NCBI GenBank assembly: GCA_003448685.1
Contig: DLXW01000269.1
Span: 1 to 13,942, forward strand
Length of the DNA stretch: 13,942 bases
DNA from: Cyanothece sp. UBA12306
Lineage (GTDB): Bacteria; Cyanobacteriota; Cyanobacteriia; Cyanobacteriales; Microcystaceae
Direction of reading: 5' to 3'
Numbering within the stretch: position 1 is the first letter of the stretch; each line of letters begins with the position of its first letter. This document shows positions 1-7,195 of the stretch, piece after piece. Under the pieces are notes generated by a model. It saw only the letters and a program-made list of their open reading frames with translations, was not told where the DNA came from and made no database searches. The translations under genes and the position numbers were made by a program.

Positions 1-2153
1 CTGTTTTCCGTGGGTACGGCAATGATAAATTGGGCATTAATATCAATGTTGCCTCCATTACCCCCTCCCCCTTCAGTTCCTGCGGTGGTAGAAATAGTAC
101 TGGCTCGCCGTAGAGTTAGAAAATCTGAAACATAAAGGCTAATGTTACCCCCTTCTCCTGATGCGGTTTCGGCTGTGAGTTCGCTACTGTTATCTAGGGT
201 GATGTTTTGAGCAGTAATATCAATGTTTCCGGCGTTACCCGTTCCAAAACTGCTTACTGTAATTTGGGAATCATTGTTAAGATTTAATGAAGAAGTGTTC
301 AGGGTTAAGTTACCCGCATTGCCAATGTTGGGAAGATTGGCAAATTGTCGGGGATTAATACCTAGTTCTTTGATGCTTGCATCCTCTAGGGTTTGACTAG
401 CTGCGGTGAGTTGGCTGTCTTGGTTGAGGGAGATAGCATTGGCGTTGATGTTTAGGTTGCCTCCACCCCCAAAACCAATGTTTCTGACGGCTATTTCTGA
501 TTTATTATTAACGATTAATTGATCAGTATTGATGTTAACGTTTCCTGCATCTCCTGTTCCTTCGCTGGAGGCGGTGATCTGTCCCTGATTATCCAAAAAG
601 ATGGAGTTGGCATTAATATTTAGGTTTCCCGCATTGCCTGTTCCGACACTTCCGGCCGTAATTGATCCGCCATTGGTGACGATCAGTTGATTAGTATTGA
701 TGCTCAGGTTGCCTCCTAAACCAATGCCTGCAATAGCTCGATCTTGAAATCCAGATTCAGCCGTGATACGACTAGGAACTTCTCGATCAAGATCAGGAAC
801 TCTTCCCTGACCACTTACTTGAACTAATTCAGATGCATTAATATTAATTGTTCCTCCATTTCCAACATTTCTGGCGGTAAATACGACTATTTGCGCGCCA
901 TTTTGAAGCCTCAATTGTCTAGTATTGATCATCATCGAGCCGCCATTGCCAGTACCGGATGTACTTGTTGTCAACAGACTAGGAACGGCAAAACCAGTGC
1001 CAATTAATTCAACAGATTCTAAAGCATGAATTTCTAATGTACCTCCAGTCCCTGAACTAAAAGTATCTCCTGTAATTACCCCTCCATTACGAATAATCAG
1101 ATTCTTAGTATGGATGAGTATATTACCACCATTGCCACTAGCATTTATTCGAACTTGAGCATATAGACCACTGGGAAAACCGCTTGTTTTACTGCCAATA
1201 ATCTCCAACAACTCAGAAGCATTAACGGTTAAGTCCCCTGCGTCTTGAGAATTTTCAGTTGTGCTACTAATTTGTGAACCTTCAATAATGCGAATATTCC
1301 TACCCTGTGTCTGAATCTCCGAGTTATCGCCCGTAATCAGCGAGCCCTGAGAAATGGAAATATCTTGAAAATTGCTTACCCCTTGATAGCCTAACTGAAA
1401 TCCTGAATTAATAGCAGTCAATTGAACAAAACTATTATCTCCAACGCTGCCAAGTTCCACCCTTCCCCTCGCAACAGTTAAATTACCTCCTGGGAAATTC
1501 AGCTCTCCCCCGACTAAGGCTAGGGTATTACCATCTTTGACCTCAAGTCCAACTTGTCTTGTGTTATCGGGGTTGGGAGAGGTAGAATCTGGTACTGTGC
1601 GATTAGCTTGATTAATAATGGTTCCAGGTTTTGAGCCAAATTGTAACCCCACAGGAACGGTCATAGTTAACACAGGGGGAGATTGGGGGTTTGTAGCACT
1701 AAATTGGGAGCCATCAGCAAAGACAATGGACTCGGCGGTACTCGCCAAAAAAGATCCCCCAATGTCAATAGCTGCATTGGGACCGAAAACAATGCCATTG
1801 GGATTAATTAAAAATAGATTAGCTGTCCCATTGGCGCGAATCTTTCCCTCAATATTGGACAGCGATCCCCCCGTGACACGGCTAATAATATTATTGATAG
1901 TAGAAGAATTATCAAAATAGGCTTCAAGATTCCTAGGAACGGAAAACTGACTAAAGCTATGGAACAGGTTCGTTCCTGCTTGGGTTCCCCCTGTAATATG
2001 TAGCTGATTCTCTGTGGGGGTCACTTGAGTTTGCACAGTACCGTCACTCGATACTTGCGCTGAAGCTATGGGAACAACGGTCAAACAACTGCTAACAAGG
2101 ATAGTTGTAATAATAGGATAATACTTTGCTCTCAAACGACAACTGGCACTCAT
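1..2153 (-). CDS. Two-partner-secretion exoprotein (filamentous haemagglutinin N-terminal domain), partial at C-terminus
   Basis: The minus strand is open from an ATG at 2153 to the window edge, giving 717 codons with no stop; the C-terminus is missing. Residues 1-32 are a signal peptide ending ASA|Q. Residues about 37-160 match the haemagglutination-activity (TPS) domain, with NLFHSFSQFSV at 63-73 and the hallmark NPNGIVFGPNA at 117-127. After that come imperfect repeats of about 40-50 residues of the type GNAGNLxINAxxIxLxNxSxITAxS, expected to form a right-handed beta-helix. By family knowledge such TpsA proteins cross the outer membrane through a TpsB (Omp85-like) pore; no tpsB gene is in the window. 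The function is probably adhesion or another cell-surface role, but the C-terminal domain that would decide is not visible. There is no clear Shine-Dalgarno before the ATG. Confidence in the family is high. Confidence 0.93.
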   Translation of the reverse strand, partial: MSASCRLRAKYYPIITTILVSSCLTVVPIASAQVSSDGTVQTQVTPTENQLHITGGTQAGTNLFHSFSQFSVPRNLEAYFDNSSTINNIISRVTGGSLSNIEGKIRANGTANLFLINPNGIVFGPNAAIDIGGSFLASTAESIVFADGSQFSATNPQSPPVLTMTVPVGLQFGSKPGTIINQANRTVPDSTSPNPDNTRQVGLEVKDGNTLALVGGELNFPGGNLTVARGRVELGSVGDNSFVQLTAINSGFQLGYQGVSNFQDISISQGSLITGDNSEIQTQGRNIRIIEGSQISSTTENSQDAGDLTVNASELLEIIGSKTSGFPSGLYAQVRINASGNGGNILIHTKNLIIRNGGVITGDTFSSGTGGTLEIHALESVELIGTGFAVPSLLTTSTSGTGNGGSMMINTRQLRLQNGAQIVVFTARNVGNGGTININASELVQVSGQGRVPDLDREVPSRITAESGFQDRAIAGIGLGGNLSINTNQLIVTNGGSITAGSVGTGNAGNLNINANSIFLDNQGQITASSEGTGDAGNVNINTDQLIVNNKSEIAVRNIGFGGGGNLNINANAISLNQDSQLTAASQTLEDASIKELGINPRQFANLPNIGNAGNLTLNTSSLNLNNDSQITVSSFGTGNAGNIDITAQNITLDNSSELTAETASGEGGNISLYVSDFLTLRRASTISTTAGTEGGGGNGGNIDINAQFIIAVPTEN

Positions 2154-2225
2154 CACGGTATCGTTAGGTATTTTGTTTAGGGTTATAGACCGAGGAGAAT
2201 CTTTACCTACTCAATCTTTCCTTGC

Positions 2226-2279
2226 ATTGTAAACCCTATCTAACTTTATCACCATTCTCAATATGCCAGGATTCTCAAT
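2226..2279 (-). promoter_or_regulatory. Candidate promoter of the exoprotein gene with a 9-nt direct repeat upstream
   Basis: On the minus strand a -10-like TACAAT lies at 2231-2226, with a weak -35 position (TGGTGA) 17 nt upstream. Just upstream of that, ATTGAGAAT occurs twice (2262-2254 and 2279-2271) with a 17-nt period. Direct repeats abutting a poor -35 are typical of activator-dependent promoters. The repeat is visible; the promoter role is inference. The predicted leader is about 66 nt. Confidence 0.35.
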
Positions 2280-2301
2280 AAATAAAAGTCAAGAATTTTG
2301 T

Positions 2302-2475
2302 TTAGCCGCACATCCAGACAGGACATTCTTGTTGAGGTTGATTAGTTTCAGTGATGGGGTTGCTGTGTTGTCTATCAGAATTATTAGGAGTAGCAGTTGC
2401 AGCGAGAGCAGAAACGTTGATTCCAGTAGTTAAAGCGATAGAAACAGCAGCAGCGAAAGTTTTGGTGAAGTTCAT
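2302..2475 (-). CDS. Small secreted peptide with C-terminal CPVWMCG motif
   Basis: This is a 57-codon frame on the minus strand, ATG at 2475-2473 and TAA at 2304-2302. An AAGGA Shine-Dalgarno at 2489-2485 is 9 nt before the start. The N-terminus (MNFTKTFAAAVSIALTTGIN) has a charged start and a hydrophobic core, then VSALAA, a good signal-peptidase I site near residues 25-26. The mature part is about 30 residues, rich in Asn, Thr and Gln, and ends CPVWMCG, so its only two cysteines sit five residues apart at the extreme C-terminus. An overlapping plus-strand frame (2351-2536) lacks these signals and is taken as a shadow. Its neighbours on the same strand are the exoprotein (149 nt downstream) and an efflux adaptor (upstream). 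I do not recognise the family. The function is unknown; a disulfide, metal-binding or peptide-signal role is possible. Confidence 0.68.
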   Translation of the reverse strand: MNFTKTFAAAVSIALTTGINVSALAATATPNNSDRQHSNPITETNQPQQECPVWMCG

Positions 2476-2492
2476 TGGTTTAGTTCCTTTGT

Positions 2493-2536
2493 TTAATCTC
2501 TATGTTTTAATAATATGCTGTTTGCCTAGAGATTAA
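2493..2536 (-). promoter_or_regulatory. Leader inverted repeat upstream of the small secreted peptide
   Basis: TTAATCTCTA (2493-2502) and TAGAGATTAA (2527-2536) are exact reverse complements, separated by 24 nt. On the minus strand the 3' arm ends 3 nt before the AAAGGA ribosome-binding region. The RNA could fold into a stem next to the Shine-Dalgarno, or the DNA could be a long operator. The repeat is directly visible; its role is inferred. Confidence 0.45.
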
Positions 2537-2650
2537 TAACCGGAAAAATGCGTGACTTTTGATAAATTATTTTTTAAGTCTCTACGTAGAATATACTGAG
2601 GTCCGGGTCAATACTGCTCGGATAAGACTGAAAAGTTGATGAAATAGAAA

Positions 2651-2668
2651 GTGTGGGGAGTGTGGGGA
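2651..2668. repeat. Tandem 9-nt repeat, GTGTGGGGA x2
   Basis: Two exact adjacent copies of GTGTGGGGA at 2651-2659 and 2660-2668. No further copies are adjacent. I know of no function; similar short G-rich runs occur in cyanobacterial spacers. Confidence 0.7.
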
Positions 2669-2740
2669 GAATAAACCAATTGTCAGCTTTTTATCCGCCC
2701 CTCAATATCAACAATTAACCTCGTTTTGAGAGGGAATCAC

Positions 2741-2765
2741 CGCCCTTGAGCGATAGCGGAGGGCG
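2741..2765 (-). terminator. G+C-rich hairpin after the efflux adaptor gene
   Basis: CGCCCT (2741-2746) pairs with AGGGCG (2760-2765) around a 13-nt loop. It begins 10 nt past the stop of the adaptor gene on the minus strand. There is no T-tract, so it is more likely an mRNA 3'-end stabiliser or weak terminator than a standard intrinsic terminator. Confidence 0.3.
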
Positions 2766-2775
2766 CGTGAGGATG

Positions 2776-4206
2776 TCAATGAACTGTCTTTTGACTAGCA
2801 ATAGATTCTTCTTCAATGGGACGACCATCTCTTAAGTCAAGAATCCGATTAACTGCGATCTTATCCCCTGGTTTAACGCCAGAAATGACTTGATAGGATT
2901 GACCTTGAATTGCACCAACTTTAACCGGAATTTGCTTAGCGATTAAGGATGCTTGACCATCTTTTGATTCCCCAGATTGGGCAACAAAAACAAATTTTTG
3001 TCCTCCTAAACTACTAACAGCAGTCGTGGGAACTAACACCCCAGGTTGTTGTTGCCAAATCACCCTTACTTGTACATATTGTTTATCTCGTAAAGTTCCA
3101 TCATTACGGAAGGTCATTTTAGTTTGAATAGCTTGAGCATTTTGATCAACTAATGGGGCAACATAAGTAATTTGTCCGCGTACCCCAGGAGTGCCATTAG
3201 GATTGATGATTTCTACGGGAAGTCCTTCACGGAGTCGGTTACGATTTTCAGTGGGAATTCCCACATTAAGATTAAAAACTTGATTATCGGTTAAGGTGGT
3301 AATTGCTTCTCCAAGATCCACATTATCCCCAATTTTCTTCTCATTAAAACTGCCCACTATTCCATTAATCGGAGCAGTCAGAAAATTGTAGTCTAGGGTT
3401 TGACTAACTGAACCTAATTGCCCTTCTGCTTCGAGAACACCAGATCTGCGACCGTCAATATTAGCAAACGCTTGTTCAACTCGTTTTTGTGAGGCTAGTA
3501 AATTTTGTTTTGAAACATTAAGTGATTCTTTTTCCGCATTAAGTGATTCTTGTTGGGCATCACGGGTTTTTATGGTTGATTCCAATTGAGCTTTAGTTGC
3601 TTCTAATTGGCGAGTTTTATCATCGAATTCTTGTTTAGAACGAGCGCCTGTTTCATAGAGAAATTTCCATCGTTTATACTCAATCTCTGCCAGAGTCAAA
3701 TTAGCTTGAATTTCTTGTACATCGGCATTAGCACTGGCTAAGTCAGCTTTAGCTCTTTCTACATCCGCTTTGGCTCTTTCTACATCCGCTTTGGCTTGAT
3801 CTCTTTCAGCCTCCCTCTGACGATATTCAGCTTCGGAAGCTCTTAAATCGGCCTGAGCTACTTTTAAGCTACCCATAGCTGCTTTGACCTCTTCCTTTTC
3901 TTGATAAGGTTGTATTTCTACTAATTTCTTACCCCGAGTAACCTGATCTCCTTCCTTGACAAAAATCCTCACAATCCGTCCACTAGTACGACTAGGGGCT
4001 AAACTCACCCTTTCTCTGGCTTCTAGGGTTCCCACATATTCGCTACTATCAATTAGTGTAGCTGATTGAAGGGTTTGTAATTTGACAGGAATTGCCTTAG
4101 GTCCACCAGCTGTTTGTTCTCCACTACTACAAGCTGTTGTCATTAGGGAGAGAACTAAAACTGCTCTGAGGAATTTTTGAGATAGTCGTACAGGATTATG
4201 AACCAT
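2776..4206 (-). CDS. HlyD/AcrA-type membrane fusion protein (RND efflux periplasmic adaptor), lipoprotein-like
   Basis: 476 residues. The N-terminus has a basic start, a hydrophobic stretch and LMTTAC-SSG, so Cys26 is a likely lipid-attachment site, although the lipobox is imperfect (Thr, not Leu, at -3). The two lipoyl/barrel-sandwich halves are at about 61-100 (SGRIVRIFVKEGDQV) and 272-315 (TAPINGIVGSFNEKKIGDNV). Between them is a coiled-coil hairpin of about 160 residues (roughly 102-263) with clear heptads, longer than the AcrA hairpin. A beta-barrel (316-390) and membrane-proximal domain (VLVPTTAVSSL, 400-470) follow. By family knowledge it bridges an inner-membrane RND pump to an outer-membrane channel, exporting drugs or metabolites. 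No pump or TolC-like gene is adjacent, so the partner is encoded elsewhere and the substrate cannot be told. Confidence 0.9.
   Translation of the reverse strand: MVHNPVRLSQKFLRAVLVLSLMTTACSSGEQTAGGPKAIPVKLQTLQSATLIDSSEYVGTLEARERVSLAPSRTSGRIVRIFVKEGDQVTRGKKLVEIQPYQEKEEVKAAMGSLKVAQADLRASEAEYRQREAERDQAKADVERAKADVERAKADLASANADVQEIQANLTLAEIEYKRWKFLYETGARSKQEFDDKTRQLEATKAQLESTIKTRDAQQESLNAEKESLNVSKQNLLASQKRVEQAFANIDGRRSGVLEAEGQLGSVSQTLDYNFLTAPINGIVGSFNEKKIGDNVDLGEAITTLTDNQVFNLNVGIPTENRNRLREGLPVEIINPNGTPGVRGQITYVAPLVDQNAQAIQTKMTFRNDGTLRDKQYVQVRVIWQQQPGVLVPTTAVSSLGGQKFVFVAQSGESKDGQASLIAKQIPVKVGAIQGQSYQVISGVKPGDKIAVNRILDLRDGRPIEEESIASQKTVH
3752..3793 (-). repeat. 21-nt tandem duplication inside the adaptor coiled coil
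   Basis: Two exact adjacent 21-nt copies (3752-3772 and 3773-3793) each encode one heptad, DVERAKA on the minus strand. The reading frame is kept, so the event lengthened the coiled coil by one heptad. A less exact heptad pair (ESLNAEK/ESLNVSK) lies on the other helix. Confidence 0.8.
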
Positions 4207-4249
4207 TTTTACTACAATTTTTGATAACTAAGAATAAAATTTTAAGTTG

Positions 4250-4265
4250 ATACTTTTCAAGTATA
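4250..4265 (-). promoter_or_regulatory. Palindrome overlapping a -10-like box upstream of the efflux adaptor
   Basis: ATACTT-TTC-AAGTAT (4250-4264) is a perfect 6-3-6 inverted repeat 43 nt before the adaptor start. On the minus strand TATACT (4265-4260), a good -10 box, overlaps it. An operator over a -10 box would suit a local repressor of efflux, but no clear -35 is seen and no regulator gene is adjacent. Confidence 0.35.
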
Positions 4266-4327
4266 TTAGTAGTCTAGCTTAACTAGAGAGATCTAGCTTT
4301 TCCTCTATCTTTGATTGTATCTAAAAG

Positions 4328-5005
4328 CTATTTCATAGTATCAGGCTTCCTGGGTTTTTCTTCAACTCGATTAGTATCCTCTAAAGGTTGATAGATGGGT
4401 TGCTGATCGAGTTGATAAGAAACGAGATTGCATTCTACCATTCTTTGAGTTAGGGTCGTATAGTTGAGTCTTCCTCCTGTAATTTGGTATTGTTCGCGCG
4501 GGTTAGGGAGATGGCCAACGGGTGCATCTAAACTATAATTCAAATTTTCTTTAAAGATAATCCATTGGTTATCTTCGCGCCATCCTATTTGGTTGCCAAA
4601 ATCATCATAAAATTCTGGATTAACTAATTTTCCTGGTTTATTTCCTGCTTCAACAAAGATAGCAAATTGAACGCTAAAACCAAACTTTCCTTGAGAATAT
4701 TCTTTCCATAAATTATCAAGGGTTTTCAAATCCCAACAAGCAAGTTTGGCAATGTCTTCACGGGATACCCAACCCTGTTGATCTCGATTAATTGCTTTAA
4801 GCATTAATCTTAATGTTGTTTCATTAGCTTCGCGCCATTGTTGCTTGCTCAGAAGGTTCCTTAGGGGAGTGTAATCTACTTCAGTTTCAGGGGAGATAAA
4901 GCTTGGTGAATCTAGGGGAACTTGAGAACTTACAGGGGATAGGGATAAGCAGCTAAAAACTAAAGCTAATAAGAGTTGGATTGGGGAATTTTGGTGACTC
5001 ATCAT
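4328..5005 (-). CDS. Exported GUN4-domain protein
   Basis: 225 residues. Residues 1-27 form a signal peptide (hydrophobic LLLALVFSCLSLSPVSS). Residues about 44-168 match the GUN4 fold: YTPLRNLLSKQQWREAN, the GWVSREDIAKLACWDLKTLDNLW helices, the KFGFSVQ strand and the closing YSLDAPVGHLP. A C-terminal tail of about 55 residues, ending in a charged Pro-rich stretch, is not part of the usual domain. Classical Gun4 is a soluble protein that binds protoporphyrin IX/Mg-protoporphyrin and stimulates Mg-chelatase. An exported copy cannot meet that enzyme in the cytoplasm, so the role here is unknown; porphyrin binding outside the cytoplasm is inference. Start: two ATGs in tandem (5005 and 5002) cannot be separated. 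It is divergent from pyrB; the efflux adaptor follows 121 nt downstream on the same strand. Confidence 0.88.
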   Translation of the reverse strand: MMSHQNSPIQLLLALVFSCLSLSPVSSQVPLDSPSFISPETEVDYTPLRNLLSKQQWREANETTLRLMLKAINRDQQGWVSREDIAKLACWDLKTLDNLWKEYSQGKFGFSVQFAIFVEAGNKPGKLVNPEFYDDFGNQIGWREDNQWIIFKENLNYSLDAPVGHLPNPREQYQITGGRLNYTTLTQRMVECNLVSYQLDQQPIYQPLEDTNRVEEKPRKPDTMK

Positions 5006-5063
5006 CTACGATCAATAATTTTCCTGGAATCATGCTAACAATATTTAGGACTAACTATTGAGA

Positions 5064-5111
5064 TTGCTAGAGTTTATAGGTAGTTCCTAATATAGAATAT
5101 TAATTATTCTA
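5064..5111 (+). promoter_or_regulatory. Candidate pyrB promoter with a 19-bp inverted repeat
   Basis: TTGCTA (5064-5069) and TAATAT (5088-5093) are spaced 18 nt and lie upstream of pyrB. Next to the -10, TAGAATA (5093-5099) and TATTCTA (5105-5111) form a perfect 7-5-7 inverted repeat. The repeat is certain; promoter and operator roles are inferred, and it could also serve the divergent GUN4-domain gene. Confidence 0.3.
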
Positions 5112-5155
5112 ATGTAACAGAACTATTCATTAATAATTATTCACGATTGACTAAT

Positions 5156-6139
5156 ATGGCTTGGACTCGACATCATATTTTAGGGTTAGCTGACTGGAAA
5201 GCCGAAGAATACGAAATTTTATTACAAACTGCTTCTAGTTTTCGAGAAGTTTTATCTAGACGGACTAAAAAAGTTCCGGCCCTCCAGGGACAAGTCGTGA
5301 CTAATATGTTTTTTGAACCTTCTACTCGTACTCGTAGTAGTTTTGAATTGGCAGCTAAACGGCTTTCGGCTGATATTTTGAATTTCGCGCCTGGAACCTC
5401 TTCCTTAACTAAGGGAGAGACAATTTTGGATACAGCTAAAACCTATCTAGCTATGGGAAGCGATATTATGGTAATTCGCCATAAAGAGGCCGGGGTTCCC
5501 CATTTAATTGCGGCAGAAATGGATCGTTTGCAAACTGGTGTCAATGTCCTGAATGGGGGAGATGGCCAGCACGAACATCCATCTCAAGGATTATTGGATT
5601 TATTTACTTTGTGTTCATTACTTGATTATGAGAACCCAAGATTAGAATTACTAAAAGGCAAAAAAGTTGCCATTGTTGGGGATATTTTACATTCACGAGT
5701 AGCCCGTTCTAATATTTGGAGTTTAAGGTCTGCTGGCGCTCAAGTTCATTTAGTCGGGCCTCCCACTTTAGTTCCTCAATTTTTTGCTGAGATGACTGTA
5801 GGATCTAATGGGGATCAATTATTTGTACATTGGCAACTTGAACCTGCTTTAAAAGATGCTGATTTTGTGATGACTTTAAGGCTACAAAAGGAACGGATGA
5901 CAAATTATTTATTACCAAGTTTACGGGAATACCATCAAAGTTATGGAATTACCCGCGATAGCCTCAAATTATGTCATCCTCATGTAAAAATACTTCATCC
6001 AGGCCCCGTTAACAGAGGGGTTGAAATTAGTTCAGATTTAATGGATGATCCCGCTTTGAGTCTCATTCAACAACAAGTTACCAGTGGGATAGCTGTTCGT
6101 ATGGCTTTACTATATTTAATTGGAACTCTTAATAGTTAA
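5156..6139 (+). CDS. pyrB: Aspartate carbamoyltransferase, catalytic subunit
   Basis: Catalyses carbamoyl phosphate + L-aspartate to N-carbamoyl-aspartate, the committed step of pyrimidine synthesis, in the cytoplasm. From the chosen ATG it has 327 residues, a usual length. Diagnostic motifs are the carbamoyl-phosphate loop [13 protein letters not shown] (52-64, STRTR at 56-60), [11 protein letters not shown] (139-149, with HPSQ), [13 protein letters not shown] (174-186) and [11 protein letters not shown] (281-291). A TTG at 5147 would add three residues (MTN); MAWTRHH is preferred as the usual N-terminus, but neither start has a clear Shine-Dalgarno. It stands alone without pyrI or other pyr genes, which is normal in cyanobacteria, and converges on the TPR gene with only 12 nt between stops. 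Confidence 0.97.
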   Translation: MAWTRHHILGLADWKAEEYEILLQTASSFREVLSRRTKKVPALQGQVVTNMFFEPSTRTRSSFELAAKRLSADILNFAPGTSSLTKGETILDTAKTYLAMGSDIMVIRHKEAGVPHLIAAEMDRLQTGVNVLNGGDGQHEHPSQGLLDLFTLCSLLDYENPRLELLKGKKVAIVGDILHSRVARSNIWSLRSAGAQVHLVGPPTLVPQFFAEMTVGSNGDQLFVHWQLEPALKDADFVMTLRLQKERMTNYLLPSLREYHQSYGITRDSLKLCHPHVKILHPGPVNRGVEISSDLMDDPALSLIQQQVTSGIAVRMALLYLIGTLNS

Positions 6140-6151
6140 GAGCAAATTATA

Positions 6152-7015
6152 TCAGGAGGATTCTTCTGGTAGATTATCAAGAATTGCTTTCATTGGAGGG
6201 GTTGCTAAAAACTTTTTAGTATCTTTTAATAATTTATCTCCCCAGAGATTATCTGCTAAAAATTGTATTTCTCCATAGCGACTATCCAATTTTAAAGCGT
6301 CTTCTCCTAATTTTAGTCCTTCTTCTGTCTTGCCTTGGGTATAAAAAGCAACGGCTATTGCTAACTTAGGTTCAGCTTGTTCGGGATCAATTTCTAAGGC
6401 TGCTTGCCAATCTTTGATGGCACCTGCTATATCTCCTTGTTCGTATTTAATTAAACCTATATTATTAATAGCGGGCCAAAAATTATCTTCTTTGGCGATC
6501 GCTTTCTGATACACGGCGATTGCACTGGACATTTTTCCTAATTTCAAATAAGAATTGCCCAAATCAAACAAGGCTGCTGGGATATCTGGCTTAATTTTTA
6601 GTCCTTCTTCCAACTCTGTGGCTGCCTCTTGATATTTTCCTTGTTGAAAATAGGCGTTACCGAGGGTAAATTTAATTCCGGCTTCGGATGGGGCTAATGA
6701 TAAGGCTTTTTGTAATGCTTCAATTGATTTATCTATTTCCTGTTGTTGAACATACAAAGTTCCTAAGATAAACCAGGGTTGATATTGATTGGGAGCGAGT
6801 TGGGTAGCTAGTTTAGCTCTTGATAAGGCTAACCCATACTGTTGAAAGCGTACCAATTGAACGGCATCTTCAGCCAATTCTAGACCCTGTTGTTCCAATT
6901 TCTCTATATTTAATTGGGGTGTGTAGGGTAACAGGGCTTGACTGAGTACCGCAGGAGTGGAGGACAAAAGTCCTGTGCAAACAAATAGAGAAAGGAACCA
7001 ATTACGTTTAGGCAC
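6152..7015 (-). CDS. Exported tetratricopeptide-repeat protein
   Basis: 287 residues beginning with GTG (7015-7013). The first about 26 residues form a signal peptide (RNWFLSLFVCTGLLSSTPAVLSQ), so the protein is probably periplasmic or thylakoid-luminal. Five TPR units follow in exact 34-residue register at about 75-108, 109-142, 143-176, 177-210 and 211-244, with a degenerate one before them (about 41-74). Consensus features such as WFILGTLYVQQ, LGNAYFQQGKYQEA and the closing Pro are clear. The last 40 residues lack repeats. TPRs are scaffolds for protein contacts; the partner cannot be told. No Shine-Dalgarno is seen before the GTG, but no better start exists nearby. Confidence 0.88.
   Translation of the reverse strand: MPKRNWFLSLFVCTGLLSSTPAVLSQALLPYTPQLNIEKLEQQGLELAEDAVQLVRFQQYGLALSRAKLATQLAPNQYQPWFILGTLYVQQQEIDKSIEALQKALSLAPSEAGIKFTLGNAYFQQGKYQEAATELEEGLKIKPDIPAALFDLGNSYLKLGKMSSAIAVYQKAIAKEDNFWPAINNIGLIKYEQGDIAGAIKDWQAALEIDPEQAEPKLAIAVAFYTQGKTEEGLKLGEDALKLDSRYGEIQFLADNLWGDKLLKDTKKFLATPPMKAILDNLPEESS
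6495..6502. repeat. HIP1 octamer
   Basis: GCGATCGC, the highly iterated palindrome of many cyanobacterial genomes; further copies are at 9949-9956 and 10028-10035, inside the cysteine desulfurase gene. It supports the cyanobacterial assignment. Confidence 0.9.
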
Positions 7016-7066
7016 TGTATTGTCTTTAAAGTTTCTAAGAATATCTAGTCAATCTAGTTATTGTGT

Positions 7067-7094
7067 ATTGTAGTGCAGCATTTAACCCTCTCAA
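7067..7094 (-). promoter_or_regulatory. Promoter of the TPR protein gene
   Basis: On the minus strand TTGAGA (7094-7089) and TACAAT (7072-7067) are spaced 16 nt; each matches the sigma-70 consensus at five of six positions. Transcription would start near 7059, giving a leader of about 44 nt before the GTG. This is among the better promoters in the window. Confidence 0.45.
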
Positions 7095-7195
7095 ACCTGC
7101 TCATAACCGAGCAAACTTAAACTAGGTACATCATCACCATCACGGCTGAACGAGGCTGCCCTCAAAGCTAAACCAAAAAGATTTAGCGCACAATC

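Larger units (their letters stand above)
2476..2775. other. Intergenic leader region between the efflux adaptor and the small secreted peptide
   Basis: No gene is seen here. On the minus strand it is the upstream region of the small peptide gene. It holds a perfect 10-bp inverted repeat (2493-2536), a 10-bp palindrome TCTACGTAGA (2581-2590), a tandem 9-nt GTGTGGGGA pair (2651-2668) and a G+C-rich hairpin just past the adaptor stop (2741-2765). I could not find a convincing -35/-10 pair. Confidence 0.5.

Noticed and set aside
1618..1920. 100-codon plus-strand frame
   Set aside because: It is antisense to the TPS domain of the exoprotein, which has signal peptide and motif support; the plus frame has no motif or ribosome-binding site.
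2351..2536. 61-codon plus-strand frame with hydrophobic stretches
   Set aside because: It overlaps the minus-strand secreted-peptide gene; its hydrophobic residues are the antisense of the Ala/Thr-rich signal peptide, and it lacks a Shine-Dalgarno.
5147..5155. TTG start adding three residues to PyrB
   Set aside because: ATG at 5156 gives the usual MAWTRHH N-terminus; the TTG has no Shine-Dalgarno to favour it.
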